NCBI GenBank assembly: GCA_004134985.1
Contig: REGQ01000017.1
Location: forward strand, 1 to 64,000
Length of the DNA stretch: 64,000 nucleotides
From: Paenibacillaceae bacterium
Lineage (GTDB): Bacteria; Bacillota; Bacilli; Paenibacillales; Paenibacillaceae
Direction: 5' to 3'
Shown: in pieces, positions 34,240-42,776 of the stretch
Position numbering within the stretch: the first letter of the stretch is position 1
How the letters are laid out: every line of letters starts with the position of its first letter
The notes under the pieces: model-generated
Told to the model about the DNA's origin: nothing
What the model saw: the letters and a program-made list of their open reading frames with translations, nothing else
The model's database searches: none
Translations under genes and position numbers: made by a program

Positions 34240-35160
34240 TTATTTGCACTTTCTCAAGCTGTCCATAAACCATGTTTTGAACATTTGAGGGTCGATATCG
34301 ACCAATACTTTGGCATTGCTTGGCTGTTTTAAATATCCCTTCAAATCGACTACCGTACAACCGGCGGTCATCGAACCGTTCAATTCCACATCGACGAAGG
34401 TTTCCTGCACTTCAAACATTTCTGGCTGAAGCAGGTAGGCAACTGCACAGCTATCGTACATTTTCAGCCCGGTTTTCATGCTGCCGCCTCTATATTTTTG
34501 AAAGAGCTGATAAATCATTTTGCCCGTTTCATTCATATCCTTCAATTGCGCGCTGTCCTCTGGATACACCAATGCTTTTAATCCCACATCGAGTCCAGCC
34601 ATGACGATCGGCACCTTGCTTTGGAACACGATTTTTGCTGCCTCAGGATCGGCGAAAATGTTGAATTCGGACATTACGCCCATATTGCCACGGGAAGTGG
34701 AGCCGCCCATCAGTACGATTTCTTCAACTTTATCTTTTACTTCCGGATACATCAGAAACAACAGTGCAATATTCGTCAAAGGACCAATCGGAACAAGTGT
34801 AACCGGTTCCTTACTGTCCATAATGACACGATACATCGCATTTACTGCATTTTCTTTCAATACAAGATCTTCAGTCGGCTCTTCAAAGTCAAAACCGTCC
34901 ATCCCTGTCGAACCATGAATATCACTGGCATCGATGGGTTCCTTAATTAATGGTCTTCTTGCTCCCAAAGCAACAGGCACTTGCTTGTCAAAAAACTTAA
35001 GCAGACGCAATGCATTGATGGTTACCTTCTCAAGACTGACATTGCCGGCAACCGTTGTAATCAACCGCACATCCAGCTTTTCACTGAAAAGCGCGATCGC
35101 GAGTGCAACTGCATCATCAATACCTGGATCTGTGTCGATAATAATTGGTTTTTGTGTCAT
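34240..35160 (-). CDS. Inosine-uridine preferring nucleoside hydrolase
   Basis: A 306-residue enzyme that splits nucleosides into base and ribose. IIIDTDPGIDDAVALAIAL at residues 5-23 is the family's calcium- and ribose-binding Asp cluster. The position usually occupied by the catalytic His-Asp pair near the C-terminus reads MYDSCAVAYLL, with Tyr in place of His, which may shift base preference. The ATG has AGGGGG eight bases upstream. The adjacent ribokinase would phosphorylate the released ribose, and the DcuC-like carrier downstream probably imports the nucleoside. Confidence 0.88.
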   Translation of the reverse strand: MTQKPIIIDTDPGIDDAVALAIALFSEKLDVRLITTVAGNVSLEKVTINALRLLKFFDKQVPVALGARRPLIKEPIDASDIHGSTGMDGFDFEEPTEDLVLKENAVNAMYRVIMDSKEPVTLVPIGPLTNIALLFLMYPEVKDKVEEIVLMGGSTSRGNMGVMSEFNIFADPEAAKIVFQSKVPIVMAGLDVGLKALVYPEDSAQLKDMNETGKMIYQLFQKYRGGSMKTGLKMYDSCAVAYLLQPEMFEVQETFVDVELNGSMTAGCTVVDLKGYLKQPSNAKVLVDIDPQMFKTWFMDSLRKCK

Positions 35161-35227
35161 CTTATGTTCCCCCTAGCTAGAAAATATATGAGTCAAGCTT
35201 CAAAATATATATTAATTCTCAATTGCT

Positions 35228-36112
35228 TTACATTGAGCGATTAATAAACTGTTCCACTTCTTCACTAGTCGGCATTCCTGTCTGTGCACCAAGCTTCGTT
35301 GTCGATAATGCAGCTACCGCATTGCCGTATTGGCATGCCGCTTTCAGGTTCAAACCTGTGCCCAACGCAACGGCCATTCCGCCATTGAATGCATCGCCCG
35401 CTCCAGTCGTGTCCACTACCGTCACATCATAGGCAGGGATCGTCACTTCTGTGCCATCTTCATAAATCGAGACGCCCTTGCTGCCTTTGGTTACAATGAG
35501 CTTTCCTGCAAAATCCTCTTCGTTGCGGCCTTCCTTCAACAGCACCTGCTCATGCTCATTGGGAGTGAGATAATCTACTGCCCGGACCAACTGTTCAGGG
35601 AGTGCTTGGATCGGCGCCGGATTCAGAATAACCGTTACACCGTGCGCTTTAGCGATTTCCACGGCTTTCTGAACAGCTGGCAGCGGCACTTCCAACTGAA
35701 GCATCAATATGTCGCTATTGGCGATTACTTCCTGTTTGGATGCAACAAATTCTGCTGTTACATAATTATTCGCTGCCGGCACAACAATTATACTGTTGTC
35801 CTTATTGGAGAGCGTGATTGAAGCGGTAGCTGTTGCGTCCGTAACCGGTTCCACATTGCTCACATCAACACCTTGCTTTTGAAGATGCGCGACAATCTCT
35901 TGGCCAAAACGATCATTTCCTACACAGCCGATCATATGAACTTGTGCGCCCAGTCTAGCTGCCGCAACCGCCTGATTGGCTCCTTTTCCACCTGGATTCA
36001 TTTGGAACGCTTCGCCCAGAAGGGTTTCACCCACTTTGGGCAATTGTGAAGTAATCGTAACTAAGTCCATGTTGATGCTTCCCACGATCGTCACTTTTGG
36101 TTTCTTTTGCAT
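35228..36112 (-). CDS. rbsK: Ribokinase
   Basis: A 294-residue PfkB-family kinase that phosphorylates ribose to ribose-5-phosphate in the cytoplasm. MNPGGKGANQAVAAARLG (about 38-55) is the ribokinase N-terminal signature and VVDTTGAGDAFNGG (about 235-248) holds the catalytic Asp and anion hole. It lies 16 bp downstream of a LacI regulator and upstream of the nucleoside hydrolase on the same strand. The start has AAGGAG upstream with somewhat long spacing (about 12). A second PfkB gene is present at 37375. Confidence 0.9.
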   Translation of the reverse strand: MQKKPKVTIVGSINMDLVTITSQLPKVGETLLGEAFQMNPGGKGANQAVAAARLGAQVHMIGCVGNDRFGQEIVAHLQKQGVDVSNVEPVTDATATASITLSNKDNSIIVVPAANNYVTAEFVASKQEVIANSDILMLQLEVPLPAVQKAVEIAKAHGVTVILNPAPIQALPEQLVRAVDYLTPNEHEQVLLKEGRNEEDFAGKLIVTKGSKGVSIYEDGTEVTIPAYDVTVVDTTGAGDAFNGGMAVALGTGLNLKAACQYGNAVAALSTTKLGAQTGMPTSEEVEQFINRSM

Positions 36113-36128
36113 TGTAACACTCCACTCC

Positions 36129-37103
36129 TTAAGTCGACTCTCTCTCTACTAATTCAACATCCAATTTATAGTATGTTTTCTCTATTTTTTTCTTCTCCAT
36201 CAAGTTAACCAGCATCGTTGTCGCGATCTCGCCCATTTCATAAATCGGCTGCACAATGGTCGTTAGCTCAGGCGTGGTTGCCGCAGATAGTGTAATGCCG
36301 TCAAATCCAACAATAGATAGCTGCTCAGGTATTTTGATATCAAGCTGATAGGCAGCTTTAATTGCACCAATGGCCATAAGATCATTAGCTGCAAAAATAC
36401 CGTCAATTTCCGGGTGCCGCTTAAGGAGTTCCAATGTTGCAGCGATGGAAGTTCTCATATCGTAGTTGCCGTTAACAATATAACTCTCTTCGAACCACTC
36501 GTCATGACCGACAACTTCCTTATAGCCTTCATACCGCTCTTCAGCATTGACGACGCCATCGCTTCCCCGAATATGCGCAATTCTTGTGCATCCCTTGTTC
36601 TTCAAAAACTGGGTAGCCGTGATTGCGCCCTTCTTGTTCTCAACAACAATCGTTGGCAGACCTTTACTAATTTCCCGGTCAATACTGACAACCGGAATAT
36701 TGAGCTTCTGAATCTGCTCGGCAGTTATTGTGTTGGAGCTAACAATAATACCGTTCACATACTTTTGCTGCAATACATCTAGATAGGTCTGTTCCTTCTC
36801 GCTATTCTCATCCGAATTGCACAGAATGACATTAAATCCCAAAGTGGCTGCGGTGTCTTCGACAGCTCTGGCCAATTCCGGAAAGAAAGAGTTCATAATA
36901 TCCGGCACAATCAAGCCAATCGTATTGGATTGTTTCTTGAACAGGCTTCTGGCAACCTCATTCGGCTTGTAATTTAATTCTTCAATTAATTTTTCAATTT
37001 TCTCTCTTGTGCTTACACCAACATAGCCCTTATTGTTCAATACTCTGGACACTGTGGCTACAGAAACACCTGCAAGTTTGGCAACGTCTTTAATTGAGGT
37101 CAT
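36129..37103 (-). CDS. LacI family regulator (RbsR-like)
   Basis: A 324-residue repressor. The LacI helix-turn-helix IKDVAKLAGVSVATVSRVLN opens the protein, followed by a hinge helix and a periplasmic-binding-like effector domain (60-320). The ATG has GGAGTG upstream. A palindromic operator-like site lies 25 bases upstream of its start, so the operon is probably autoregulated and induced by ribose or a nucleoside-derived sugar. It is the first gene of the lacI-rbsK-nucleoside hydrolase-DcuC operon. Confidence 0.9.
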   Translation of the reverse strand: MTSIKDVAKLAGVSVATVSRVLNNKGYVGVSTREKIEKLIEELNYKPNEVARSLFKKQSNTIGLIVPDIMNSFFPELARAVEDTAATLGFNVILCNSDENSEKEQTYLDVLQQKYVNGIIVSSNTITAEQIQKLNIPVVSIDREISKGLPTIVVENKKGAITATQFLKNKGCTRIAHIRGSDGVVNAEERYEGYKEVVGHDEWFEESYIVNGNYDMRTSIAATLELLKRHPEIDGIFAANDLMAIGAIKAAYQLDIKIPEQLSIVGFDGITLSAATTPELTTIVQPIYEMGEIATTMLVNLMEKKKIEKTYYKLDVELVEREST

Positions 37104-37127
37104 GTCTGCTACACTCCATGAAATATA

Positions 37128-37141
37128 GGTAACCGATTACA
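37128..37141. promoter_or_regulatory. LacI/CcpA-type operator of the nucleoside operon
   Basis: GGTAACCGATTACA matches the cre consensus at 13 of 14 positions and is also a LacI-type palindrome (GTAA-N4-TTAC). It lies 25 bases upstream of the LacI gene start. CcpA and the operon's own repressor are both reasonable ligands. Confidence 0.6.
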
Positions 37142-37212
37142 CACAACAATATACTATTTATTTAATTTGAAGTCAACCACTAAACACTGGATAAGAGACG
37201 CCATCCAACCTT

Positions 37213-37240
37213 AAAAAAACCGGAAGCGCAACGCTGCCGG
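37213..37240 (-). terminator. Terminator of the ADP-ribosylglycohydrolase/PfkB operon
   Basis: CCGGAAGCG (37220-37228) pairs with CGCTGCCGG (37232-37240), one mismatch, with a 3-base loop and seven T on the minus strand. It begins one base after the stop of the short frameshifted frame at 37242. Confidence 0.85.
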
Positions 37241-37241
37241 C

Positions 37242-37372
37242 TCATCGTATCTTGTTAGCATTTGAACGGAATATTGTCAAAAAAAGATTAACCAGCGCAG
37301 CAACGCCGACGAAATACCAGGCCAATATGTCCGGTACCTGTCGGCTTGCTTGGCTGGACCTTGCTCCTCCAT
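37242..37372 (-). pseudogene. Possible 43-residue membrane microprotein, frameshifted
   Basis: An ATG at 37372, three bases past the PfkB stop, opens MEEQGPAKQADRYR. One frame over, directly continuing, DILAWYFVGVAALVNLF and then LTIFRSNANKIR form a good single transmembrane helix with a basic tail, ending at a stop one base before the terminator hairpin. A single missing G at about 37334 would join the two into a 43-residue protein. It could be a true frameshift, a sequencing error or a decayed gene. No family is recognised. Confidence 0.4.
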
Positions 37373-37374
37373 CG

Positions 37375-38295
37375 TTAAGCGTGAGAATTGCGTTCCAGAA
37401 ACGCTGCAATCTCATCGGCGTACGGGACAGAGTGCTGAGCGCCAGCTTTCGTCACGGCAATCGCCGCAGCGGCGGTGGCATAACCTAGCGCGGACGCCCG
37501 CGAACGGCCTTGATGCAGCGAGGCAGCATAAGCGCCAATGAATGTGTCCCCCGCTGCGGTCGTATCAACCGCCTCCACCTTGAAGGCCGGCATATGGAGC
37601 GTTTCTCCCAGTTGGCTCGCATAATATGACCCGCTGCTGCCTAGCGTAATTATGACATTTCGCACGCCCAGCCGAATGAGACCTTCAGCCGCCTGCTCCG
37701 CTCCCGCCAAGTCGGAGACTTCCTGTCCTGTTATGACACTCGCCTCCGTCTCGTTCAGCACAAGGGTATCGATCATCGGGAGGATCTCCGTATCGAGCCG
37801 GTGCGCAGGGGCCGGATTATACACAACCTTGCAGTCGCTGTCAGCCGCCGCTTGCATAAGCGCCTTGTTCGTTTCCCATGGAATTTCGTTCTGCAACAGC
37901 ACCATATCCGCTTCCTGAAGCAGCTCCAGCGAAATATCTCCCGGCGAAAAGAGGCTGTTGCTGCCGGGAGACAACACGATGGTGTTCTCTCCTGCATCAC
38001 TGACGGTTATAAACGCCATTCCTGAATGGCCTTCCTTGATCATCATATGGCTCGTTCGAATGCCTGCTGCCTGTAATTCCGCCAGCATGGTCTGACCCGT
38101 CGAATCCGACCCGACAGCGCCCAGCATAACGACCGGGCTGCCTGAGCGAGCGGCGGCAACCGCTTGATTGGCGCCCTTGCCGCCGGGATGATATTCCGTC
38201 CCTTTGCCTGTAATCGTCTCGCCTGGAAGAGGAAAAGCGGCGACCCCGTTGACAACATCCATATTAATGCTGCCTGCTGCCAGAATTGTTCCCAT
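37375..38295 (-). CDS. PfkB-family carbohydrate kinase (ribokinase-like)
   Basis: A 306-residue kinase. HPGGKGANQAVAAARSG near residue 35 and VDTTAAGDTFIGAY near 243 match ribokinase; the latter is the form seen in classical RbsK. It ends two bases before the ATG-opening frame at 37372 and starts two bases after the stop of the ADP-ribosylglycohydrolase-like gene (ATG at 38295, AAAGGAG upstream). Its pairing with that enzyme suggests that ribose or an ADP-ribose-type glycoside is released and then phosphorylated. Confidence 0.88.
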   Translation of the reverse strand: MGTILAAGSINMDVVNGVAAFPLPGETITGKGTEYHPGGKGANQAVAAARSGSPVVMLGAVGSDSTGQTMLAELQAAGIRTSHMMIKEGHSGMAFITVSDAGENTIVLSPGSNSLFSPGDISLELLQEADMVLLQNEIPWETNKALMQAAADSDCKVVYNPAPAHRLDTEILPMIDTLVLNETEASVITGQEVSDLAGAEQAAEGLIRLGVRNVIITLGSSGSYYASQLGETLHMPAFKVEAVDTTAAGDTFIGAYAASLHQGRSRASALGYATAAAAIAVTKAGAQHSVPYADEIAAFLERNSHA

Positions 38296-38296
38296 G

Positions 38297-40468
38297 TTAA
38301 ACTCCTTTCACCGTGAAGCGGCTGTAATGCGTATGGCTGCCATCCATCGTTGCAAACCCGACGCTGCCATTAAGATAAGGATGATCCTGGTCTTCATAGG
38401 AGAGCAATTCCTTGCCATCCTGTGTCACCGTCAGATGGCCGCCCTTGGCGACAACGCCGATCCGGTAGGTTTGCTCTGCCACCCAAGGAAAATCAATCTC
38501 GCACAATGTACGGTAACCGTTATTGTTTTTCAGAAGCGCAAGCTTGCCTCCCGGCGCAAGTCCGACCGCATAGGAGCGGATTCCGCCCTGCACGCGCACC
38601 AGCATATAATGCCCATTGCCCAGTTTAGGGGTAAGTTCCGCTTCCATCTCGTAATCGGTCCAGGCCAAGTCCCCAGTGTAGCATTCGGCTGATCCTACCG
38701 GGTAACTGCCGCTCAGTTCCCCATTCTCCAGCGTCCACAGTCCTCTTAAATAGGTGAACTGGCTAATTTCCGTATGGAGGCTGTTCCATACTTCCAGCCG
38801 CTCCTTAGCGAAGTCTAATTCATAATGCGGCTGGCCCCCGAAATGGATATCATCGACATAGACGATCAATTCGGATGCCCAACCATCAAGAGGAATAAGT
38901 TCAATGCCTGCCTCCTCCAGACATGCGCCCGAGAGAAACGGAATATCGAAGCGTACTTCCTGCCACTGTCCAGGCACAAGGCGGATCGATTCGCCATAGT
39001 GACGTTCATTGCCCTCGCTGCTATTTCCGTCCTTAACATACATTACGGCCTTCACCGGAGACGGCGCGTCCTCTGGCAAGTACACCTGCGCCGTTATCGT
39101 CTGACCGGGGTATAAGTTTGGCGAGAAGCTTGGATCATAGCGGCTGTCATTGAAATCAGCCGGACGATAGTAAGTTTGGTTGTAGACCCGGTAAGCCTGG
39201 CCGCCCTGCACTTTGTCGAATACCACCTTCAATGAGCGAGTGCCGGAGAAAGCCTGTTCTGTGGAGTTTTCGATTACTGCGGTGACATGACTGTCATCAC
39301 TCGTCCCCGTCCGCATCGCGTGCGTCGACCCTGGGTACTCAAAATGGAACTTCGCGCCAGTGCCAAGCAAAATCGCTTCCCAATCTTTCGGCATCGGTTC
39401 GCCGGCGACGAGATAGCCAAACCGGGCGATATAAGCTGCGCACCATGGCAAATCCAGCGCGTTCAATGAACCAATGACACTTGAACTGCACAGAAAATCG
39501 TTGATCGGCTTTCTCCATTCCGTTCCAATGCCATTCAGCCCAACCCAGACGCCGATGATCGCTCCGATGTTGCCTACATTGCAATCGGTATCCCAGCCGC
39601 ACATGTTGCCAATGTTGATCGAACGGGAAAAATCGCCGCCGCCATACAGCAAGGACAGCACAATAACGGCCGAGTTCGGAATGATGTGACAGTGGCCAGG
39701 GTATTTGTCATAGCCAAAGTTCTCCTTTACGAACAGGAAGCAATCGCGCCAGTTGTCAGGATGCTCAGCATGGAACGCTCTGACCGCATCGGTCATTCTC
39801 CGGTATTCGCATGATGCCGGAATGACCGCCAGCCCCGCATCGATTATTTCATCCACACTTGAAGCCGTATAGGCGGCGGAAATGGCCGCGGCAATAAATT
39901 GTCCGCCGTATATCCCTTCGCCATCATGGGACACACTGGCTGCTTTCGCCGCATATTCTGCAGCCAATTCGGGTTGCCCCGGAGCGATCATTCCCCATAC
40001 ATCAATAAAAATTTGACCGCCGATCTGCTCTGCGACCGCATGTCCGTTCTGTTCTATCGAACCGGACTTTGGCGCCATAATGCCATTCTTCATATTCATA
40101 TAAGCCGTATGCTCTGTCGAAACACCATAACCGCCCCACCAGTAGAAGCCGTGGCCATCCGGCGCATAGTTCAGCCAGGTAAGCCCGATTTGCTCCGGCG
40201 TCAAATCCCGTGTATGCGTATAATCTTCCAATGCCCGCAGGAAAAACAGAGGTCCGTTCGTGTCATCGTCAGCAGCAAAATTACGGAATTCATGTACATA
40301 ACCCGTCATTTCCCCAAAAGCGCGCTGAAGTTTCTCATAACTCCAGTTTTCTACGTTGGCGCCATGCCGTACCCCGATTACTTTGCCTAGCCAGCCAGCA
40401 TAGGTACGTTCGATATAGTCTTCCTGAATTACCTTGTTGCGGAGTTCCGATGAATTTGTATTTAGCAT
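38297..40468 (-). CDS. ADP-ribosylglycohydrolase-like protein with C-terminal beta domains
   Basis: A 723-residue protein with no signal peptide. Residues about 15-345 form an all-helical ADP-ribosylglycohydrolase (DraG/ARH) fold with the metal motifs FAADDDTNGPL and GWDTDCNVGNIG. Residues about 385-555 are a jelly-roll resembling carbohydrate-binding modules, ending IVYVDDIHFGG. Residues about 570-723 look like a concanavalin/LamG or DUF1080-type sandwich. The ATG has AGGAGAG six bases upstream. It heads an operon with a PfkB kinase and follows a LacI gene. The natural substrate may be an N-ribosyl or other glycoside rather than ADP-ribosylated protein. Confidence 0.78.
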   Translation of the reverse strand: MLNTNSSELRNKVIQEDYIERTYAGWLGKVIGVRHGANVENWSYEKLQRAFGEMTGYVHEFRNFAADDDTNGPLFFLRALEDYTHTRDLTPEQIGLTWLNYAPDGHGFYWWGGYGVSTEHTAYMNMKNGIMAPKSGSIEQNGHAVAEQIGGQIFIDVWGMIAPGQPELAAEYAAKAASVSHDGEGIYGGQFIAAAISAAYTASSVDEIIDAGLAVIPASCEYRRMTDAVRAFHAEHPDNWRDCFLFVKENFGYDKYPGHCHIIPNSAVIVLSLLYGGGDFSRSINIGNMCGWDTDCNVGNIGAIIGVWVGLNGIGTEWRKPINDFLCSSSVIGSLNALDLPWCAAYIARFGYLVAGEPMPKDWEAILLGTGAKFHFEYPGSTHAMRTGTSDDSHVTAVIENSTEQAFSGTRSLKVVFDKVQGGQAYRVYNQTYYRPADFNDSRYDPSFSPNLYPGQTITAQVYLPEDAPSPVKAVMYVKDGNSSEGNERHYGESIRLVPGQWQEVRFDIPFLSGACLEEAGIELIPLDGWASELIVYVDDIHFGGQPHYELDFAKERLEVWNSLHTEISQFTYLRGLWTLENGELSGSYPVGSAECYTGDLAWTDYEMEAELTPKLGNGHYMLVRVQGGIRSYAVGLAPGGKLALLKNNNGYRTLCEIDFPWVAEQTYRIGVVAKGGHLTVTQDGKELLSYEDQDHPYLNGSVGFATMDGSHTHYSRFTVKGV

Positions 40469-40675
40469 GTGCCTCTCTCCTATTCAATCGCTGTTAATTT
40501 GATGCCTGATATTGTGATGCCTTGAATTTAATAAAATATCATTCTTCCCAATTTCATCAACTGACACACCCCGATGTAAGCTCTTTCATGAATTCAAAAA
40601 TAGGTTATTTCCAGCACCCTGTACAAGCAGCACGGTCAAACGTATAAATCATGAATTATTTCTCAGGGAATTATC

Positions 40676-40685
40676 GAACCGGTTC
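40676..40685. promoter_or_regulatory. Operator palindrome upstream of the ADP-ribosylglycohydrolase operon
   Basis: GAACCGGTTC is a perfect palindrome, 208 bases upstream of the operon's first start codon. The same core occurs upstream of the LacI gene at 41885-41896, so one repressor probably controls both. The rest of the 354-bp gap (40469-40822) is AT-rich promoter-like sequence with no gene seen. Confidence 0.6.
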
Positions 40686-40822
40686 TAAAATGATTATTGC
40701 ATGACCGATTTGAATTGTCAAGGAGCCGAAACTCGCGGTCAGCGTCCCGGCCCTATCGTCATACATGGCAGCGAGCACAGTGTGCAATCTGACTTTTTAG
40801 TCGCCGCTCCCTCGTTGTTAAA

Positions 40823-41845
40823 CTATGCCATTGTCACCTTGACGCTGGACTCGCGCACAATGATCCGCGGTTCAAGCTGCACTTGGCTAAGCGAGGTGGA
40901 TTGGCCTTCTTTGATCCGTTTGAACAGCAGTTCGGCAGCAATCCGGCCGGTCTCCCCGGCCAGATTGGACACGGATGTGACTCTTGGTCTGGCGATCATC
41001 GACCAGCTGATATCATCCACTCCAACGACGGCAACATCCTCCGGCACCCGGATGCCTTTCTCCATTAGCCGTTGAATCAAACCGATCGCCACCAGATCAT
41101 TGGCTGCGTATACGCCATCAGGAAGCTGCGGGAGCGCGGCCAAATAATCCGCTGCCTGAATGCCGGTTTGCATCGAGAAATCGGAGCCGATAAACACGTT
41201 CGCTTCCTTGAAAGGCATAAAGTTGACACTCAGTCCCTGCTCATAGGAAGCATAACGCGTGCCTTGATGCATATGCTTCGGTCCGCCAGCATACGCGATA
41301 TTCGTACAGCCGATGCGGACAAGATGCTCCATTGCCAGCGAGCCCTCGGGCTTCGTCAAATAAACCATATCCGCATTCACATCGTCGCCAAGCTTGCCAA
41401 TGAGGCAGACAGGGACGGAAGCGTGATTAATATATTGTTTCAACTGCTGCGGATAGCTGATCGACAGAAAAATAATACCGTCAATGTGCATCTCGTGCAT
41501 TCGTCTTAAAATGGACAATTCCTCCGACGCGTTGCCGTAATGATTGAGCAGCACGAGACGGTAGCCATGTTCCTTGGCAACCTGCTCTACAGCCCAGGCC
41601 AATTCCGGGTAAAATGGGTTGCGGATATCATCGATCGCCAGCGCAATCTGCTGCTTCATATTTGTCTTCAGGCTGCGGGCGATGAGATTCGGTTTAAAGC
41701 CCAGCTCTTCTATGGCTTTCATCACTTTATTGCGTGTTACGGGCTTTACGCCCGGAATATCGTTTATAATTCTTGATACCGTTGATTTCGCTACGCCTGC
41801 CCGCTTCGCAACGTCGGCAATGGTGACTGTCTCCGCTTTGGTCAT
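40823..41845 (-). CDS. LacI family transcriptional regulator
   Basis: A 340-residue regulator. The helix-turn-helix IADVAKRAGVAKSTVSRIIN at residues 8-27 is followed by the effector-binding domain of the LacI/GalR family. The ATG at 41845 has AGGAG about 10 bases upstream. Matching AACCGGTT palindromes upstream of this gene and of the next operon (40676) point to control of both. It is in the same direction as the ADP-ribosylglycohydrolase operon but separated from it by 354 bp. Confidence 0.9.
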   Translation of the reverse strand: MTKAETVTIADVAKRAGVAKSTVSRIINDIPGVKPVTRNKVMKAIEELGFKPNLIARSLKTNMKQQIALAIDDIRNPFYPELAWAVEQVAKEHGYRLVLLNHYGNASEELSILRRMHEMHIDGIIFLSISYPQQLKQYINHASVPVCLIGKLGDDVNADMVYLTKPEGSLAMEHLVRIGCTNIAYAGGPKHMHQGTRYASYEQGLSVNFMPFKEANVFIGSDFSMQTGIQAADYLAALPQLPDGVYAANDLVAIGLIQRLMEKGIRVPEDVAVVGVDDISWSMIARPRVTSVSNLAGETGRIAAELLFKRIKEGQSTSLSQVQLEPRIIVRESSVKVTMA

Positions 41846-41884
41846 GCAAATCTACTCCTAAGTTTCGTACTAAACCGCAATATA

Positions 41885-41896
41885 TGAAACCGGTTC
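41885..41896. promoter_or_regulatory. LacI autoregulatory operator
   Basis: GAAACCGGTTCG shares the AACCGGTT palindrome with the site at 40676-40685. It lies 40 bases upstream of the LacI start codon. Confidence 0.55.
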
Positions 41897-41984
41897 GATT
41901 TTATTATGACATGAATCAAGCCAAGCGACAACTCTGAGCAAAAATTTTCAAGGGAGGAACAGCGCCAGAGGGCGGACCTGGCGC

Positions 41985-42413
41985 AACTAATGCGCTAGCG
42001 AAGCCCTGAGCGCTGCTTGGGCGCTGAGCGCAGCATATGCGCTGGGCGCTGCTTGGGCGCCGAGCGCAGCTTATGCGCTGAGCGCAGCATCGGCGCTGGG
42101 CGCCGACTCTTGCGCGCCGGGCGCAGCATCGGCGCTGGGCGCTGGCTTGCGCGCTGAGCGCAGCTTATGCGCTGAGCGCTGCCTTGGGCGCTGGGCGCAG
42201 CATCGGCGCTGGGCGCAGCTTATGCGCTGAGCGCTGACTTGCGCGCTGGGCGCAGCATCGGCGCTGGGCGCCGACTTGCGCGCTGGGCGCTGGCTTGGGC
42301 GCTGGACGCTGACTTGGCGCCGAGCTCAGCATCGGCGCTGGGCGCTGGCTTGCGCGCTGGGCGCAGCATCGGCGCTGGGCGGAGCCTTTGGCGCTGGGCG
42401 CCGGCTTGGCGCA
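41985..42413. repeat. GCGC-rich low-complexity block
   Basis: Irregular tandem copies of GCGCTGGGCGC and GCGCTGAGCGC joined by AGCATCG, AGCTTAT, TGCTTGG and similar links fill about 430 bp. The region contains many GCGC tetranucleotides and is far more GC-rich than its surroundings. Long open frames run through it on both strands because it lacks stop codons, but none has a start signal or plausible product. It ends directly at the array element at 42431. Confidence 0.85.
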
Positions 42414-42430
42414 ATGGCCGCGCCCCCCCC

Positions 42431-42620
42431 AAATCCTGCAAATATGCAGGATTTGGGGGCGCTTTGGCCCTCTTTTGCAAAAATTGCTGCAAATGTGCAG
42501 GATTCTCCCTCAGTTTGGCCAACATTTCAGCTTTACGACTACAAAATCCTGCTTAATCGCAGCAATTCAGCTCACAAACTCCAATTTTCATCTCAAATCC
42601 TGCACAAATACATTATTTTC
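42431..42620 (+). repeat. Four-unit TGCA array element, copy B
   Basis: Four units have TGC triplets at 42437, 42488, 42550 and 42601 (spacings 51, 62, 51). Unit 1 is AAATCCTGCA, ATA, TGCAGGATTT, a near-perfect hairpin; unit 2 ends GTGCAGGATT; unit 3 is TCCTGCTTAATCGCAG; unit 4 is TCCTGCACAAATACATTATT. Layout matches the copies at 21911 and 60809. From 42620 to the next gene end at 42777 nothing further is seen. Confidence 0.85.
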
Positions 42621-42776
42621 AGACTCCCAAGCACATCAAGCGCCGCAGTCAGCACATCAACCGTTCGAATCGCTCGTTCACACCACGCCATTATTCAAGT
42701 CTAACCTCAAACAACTCGAACTAAGGCCAATCCGCCGCCATCACGCAACACCGCTGCACTAGTCGACAGCCAAATG

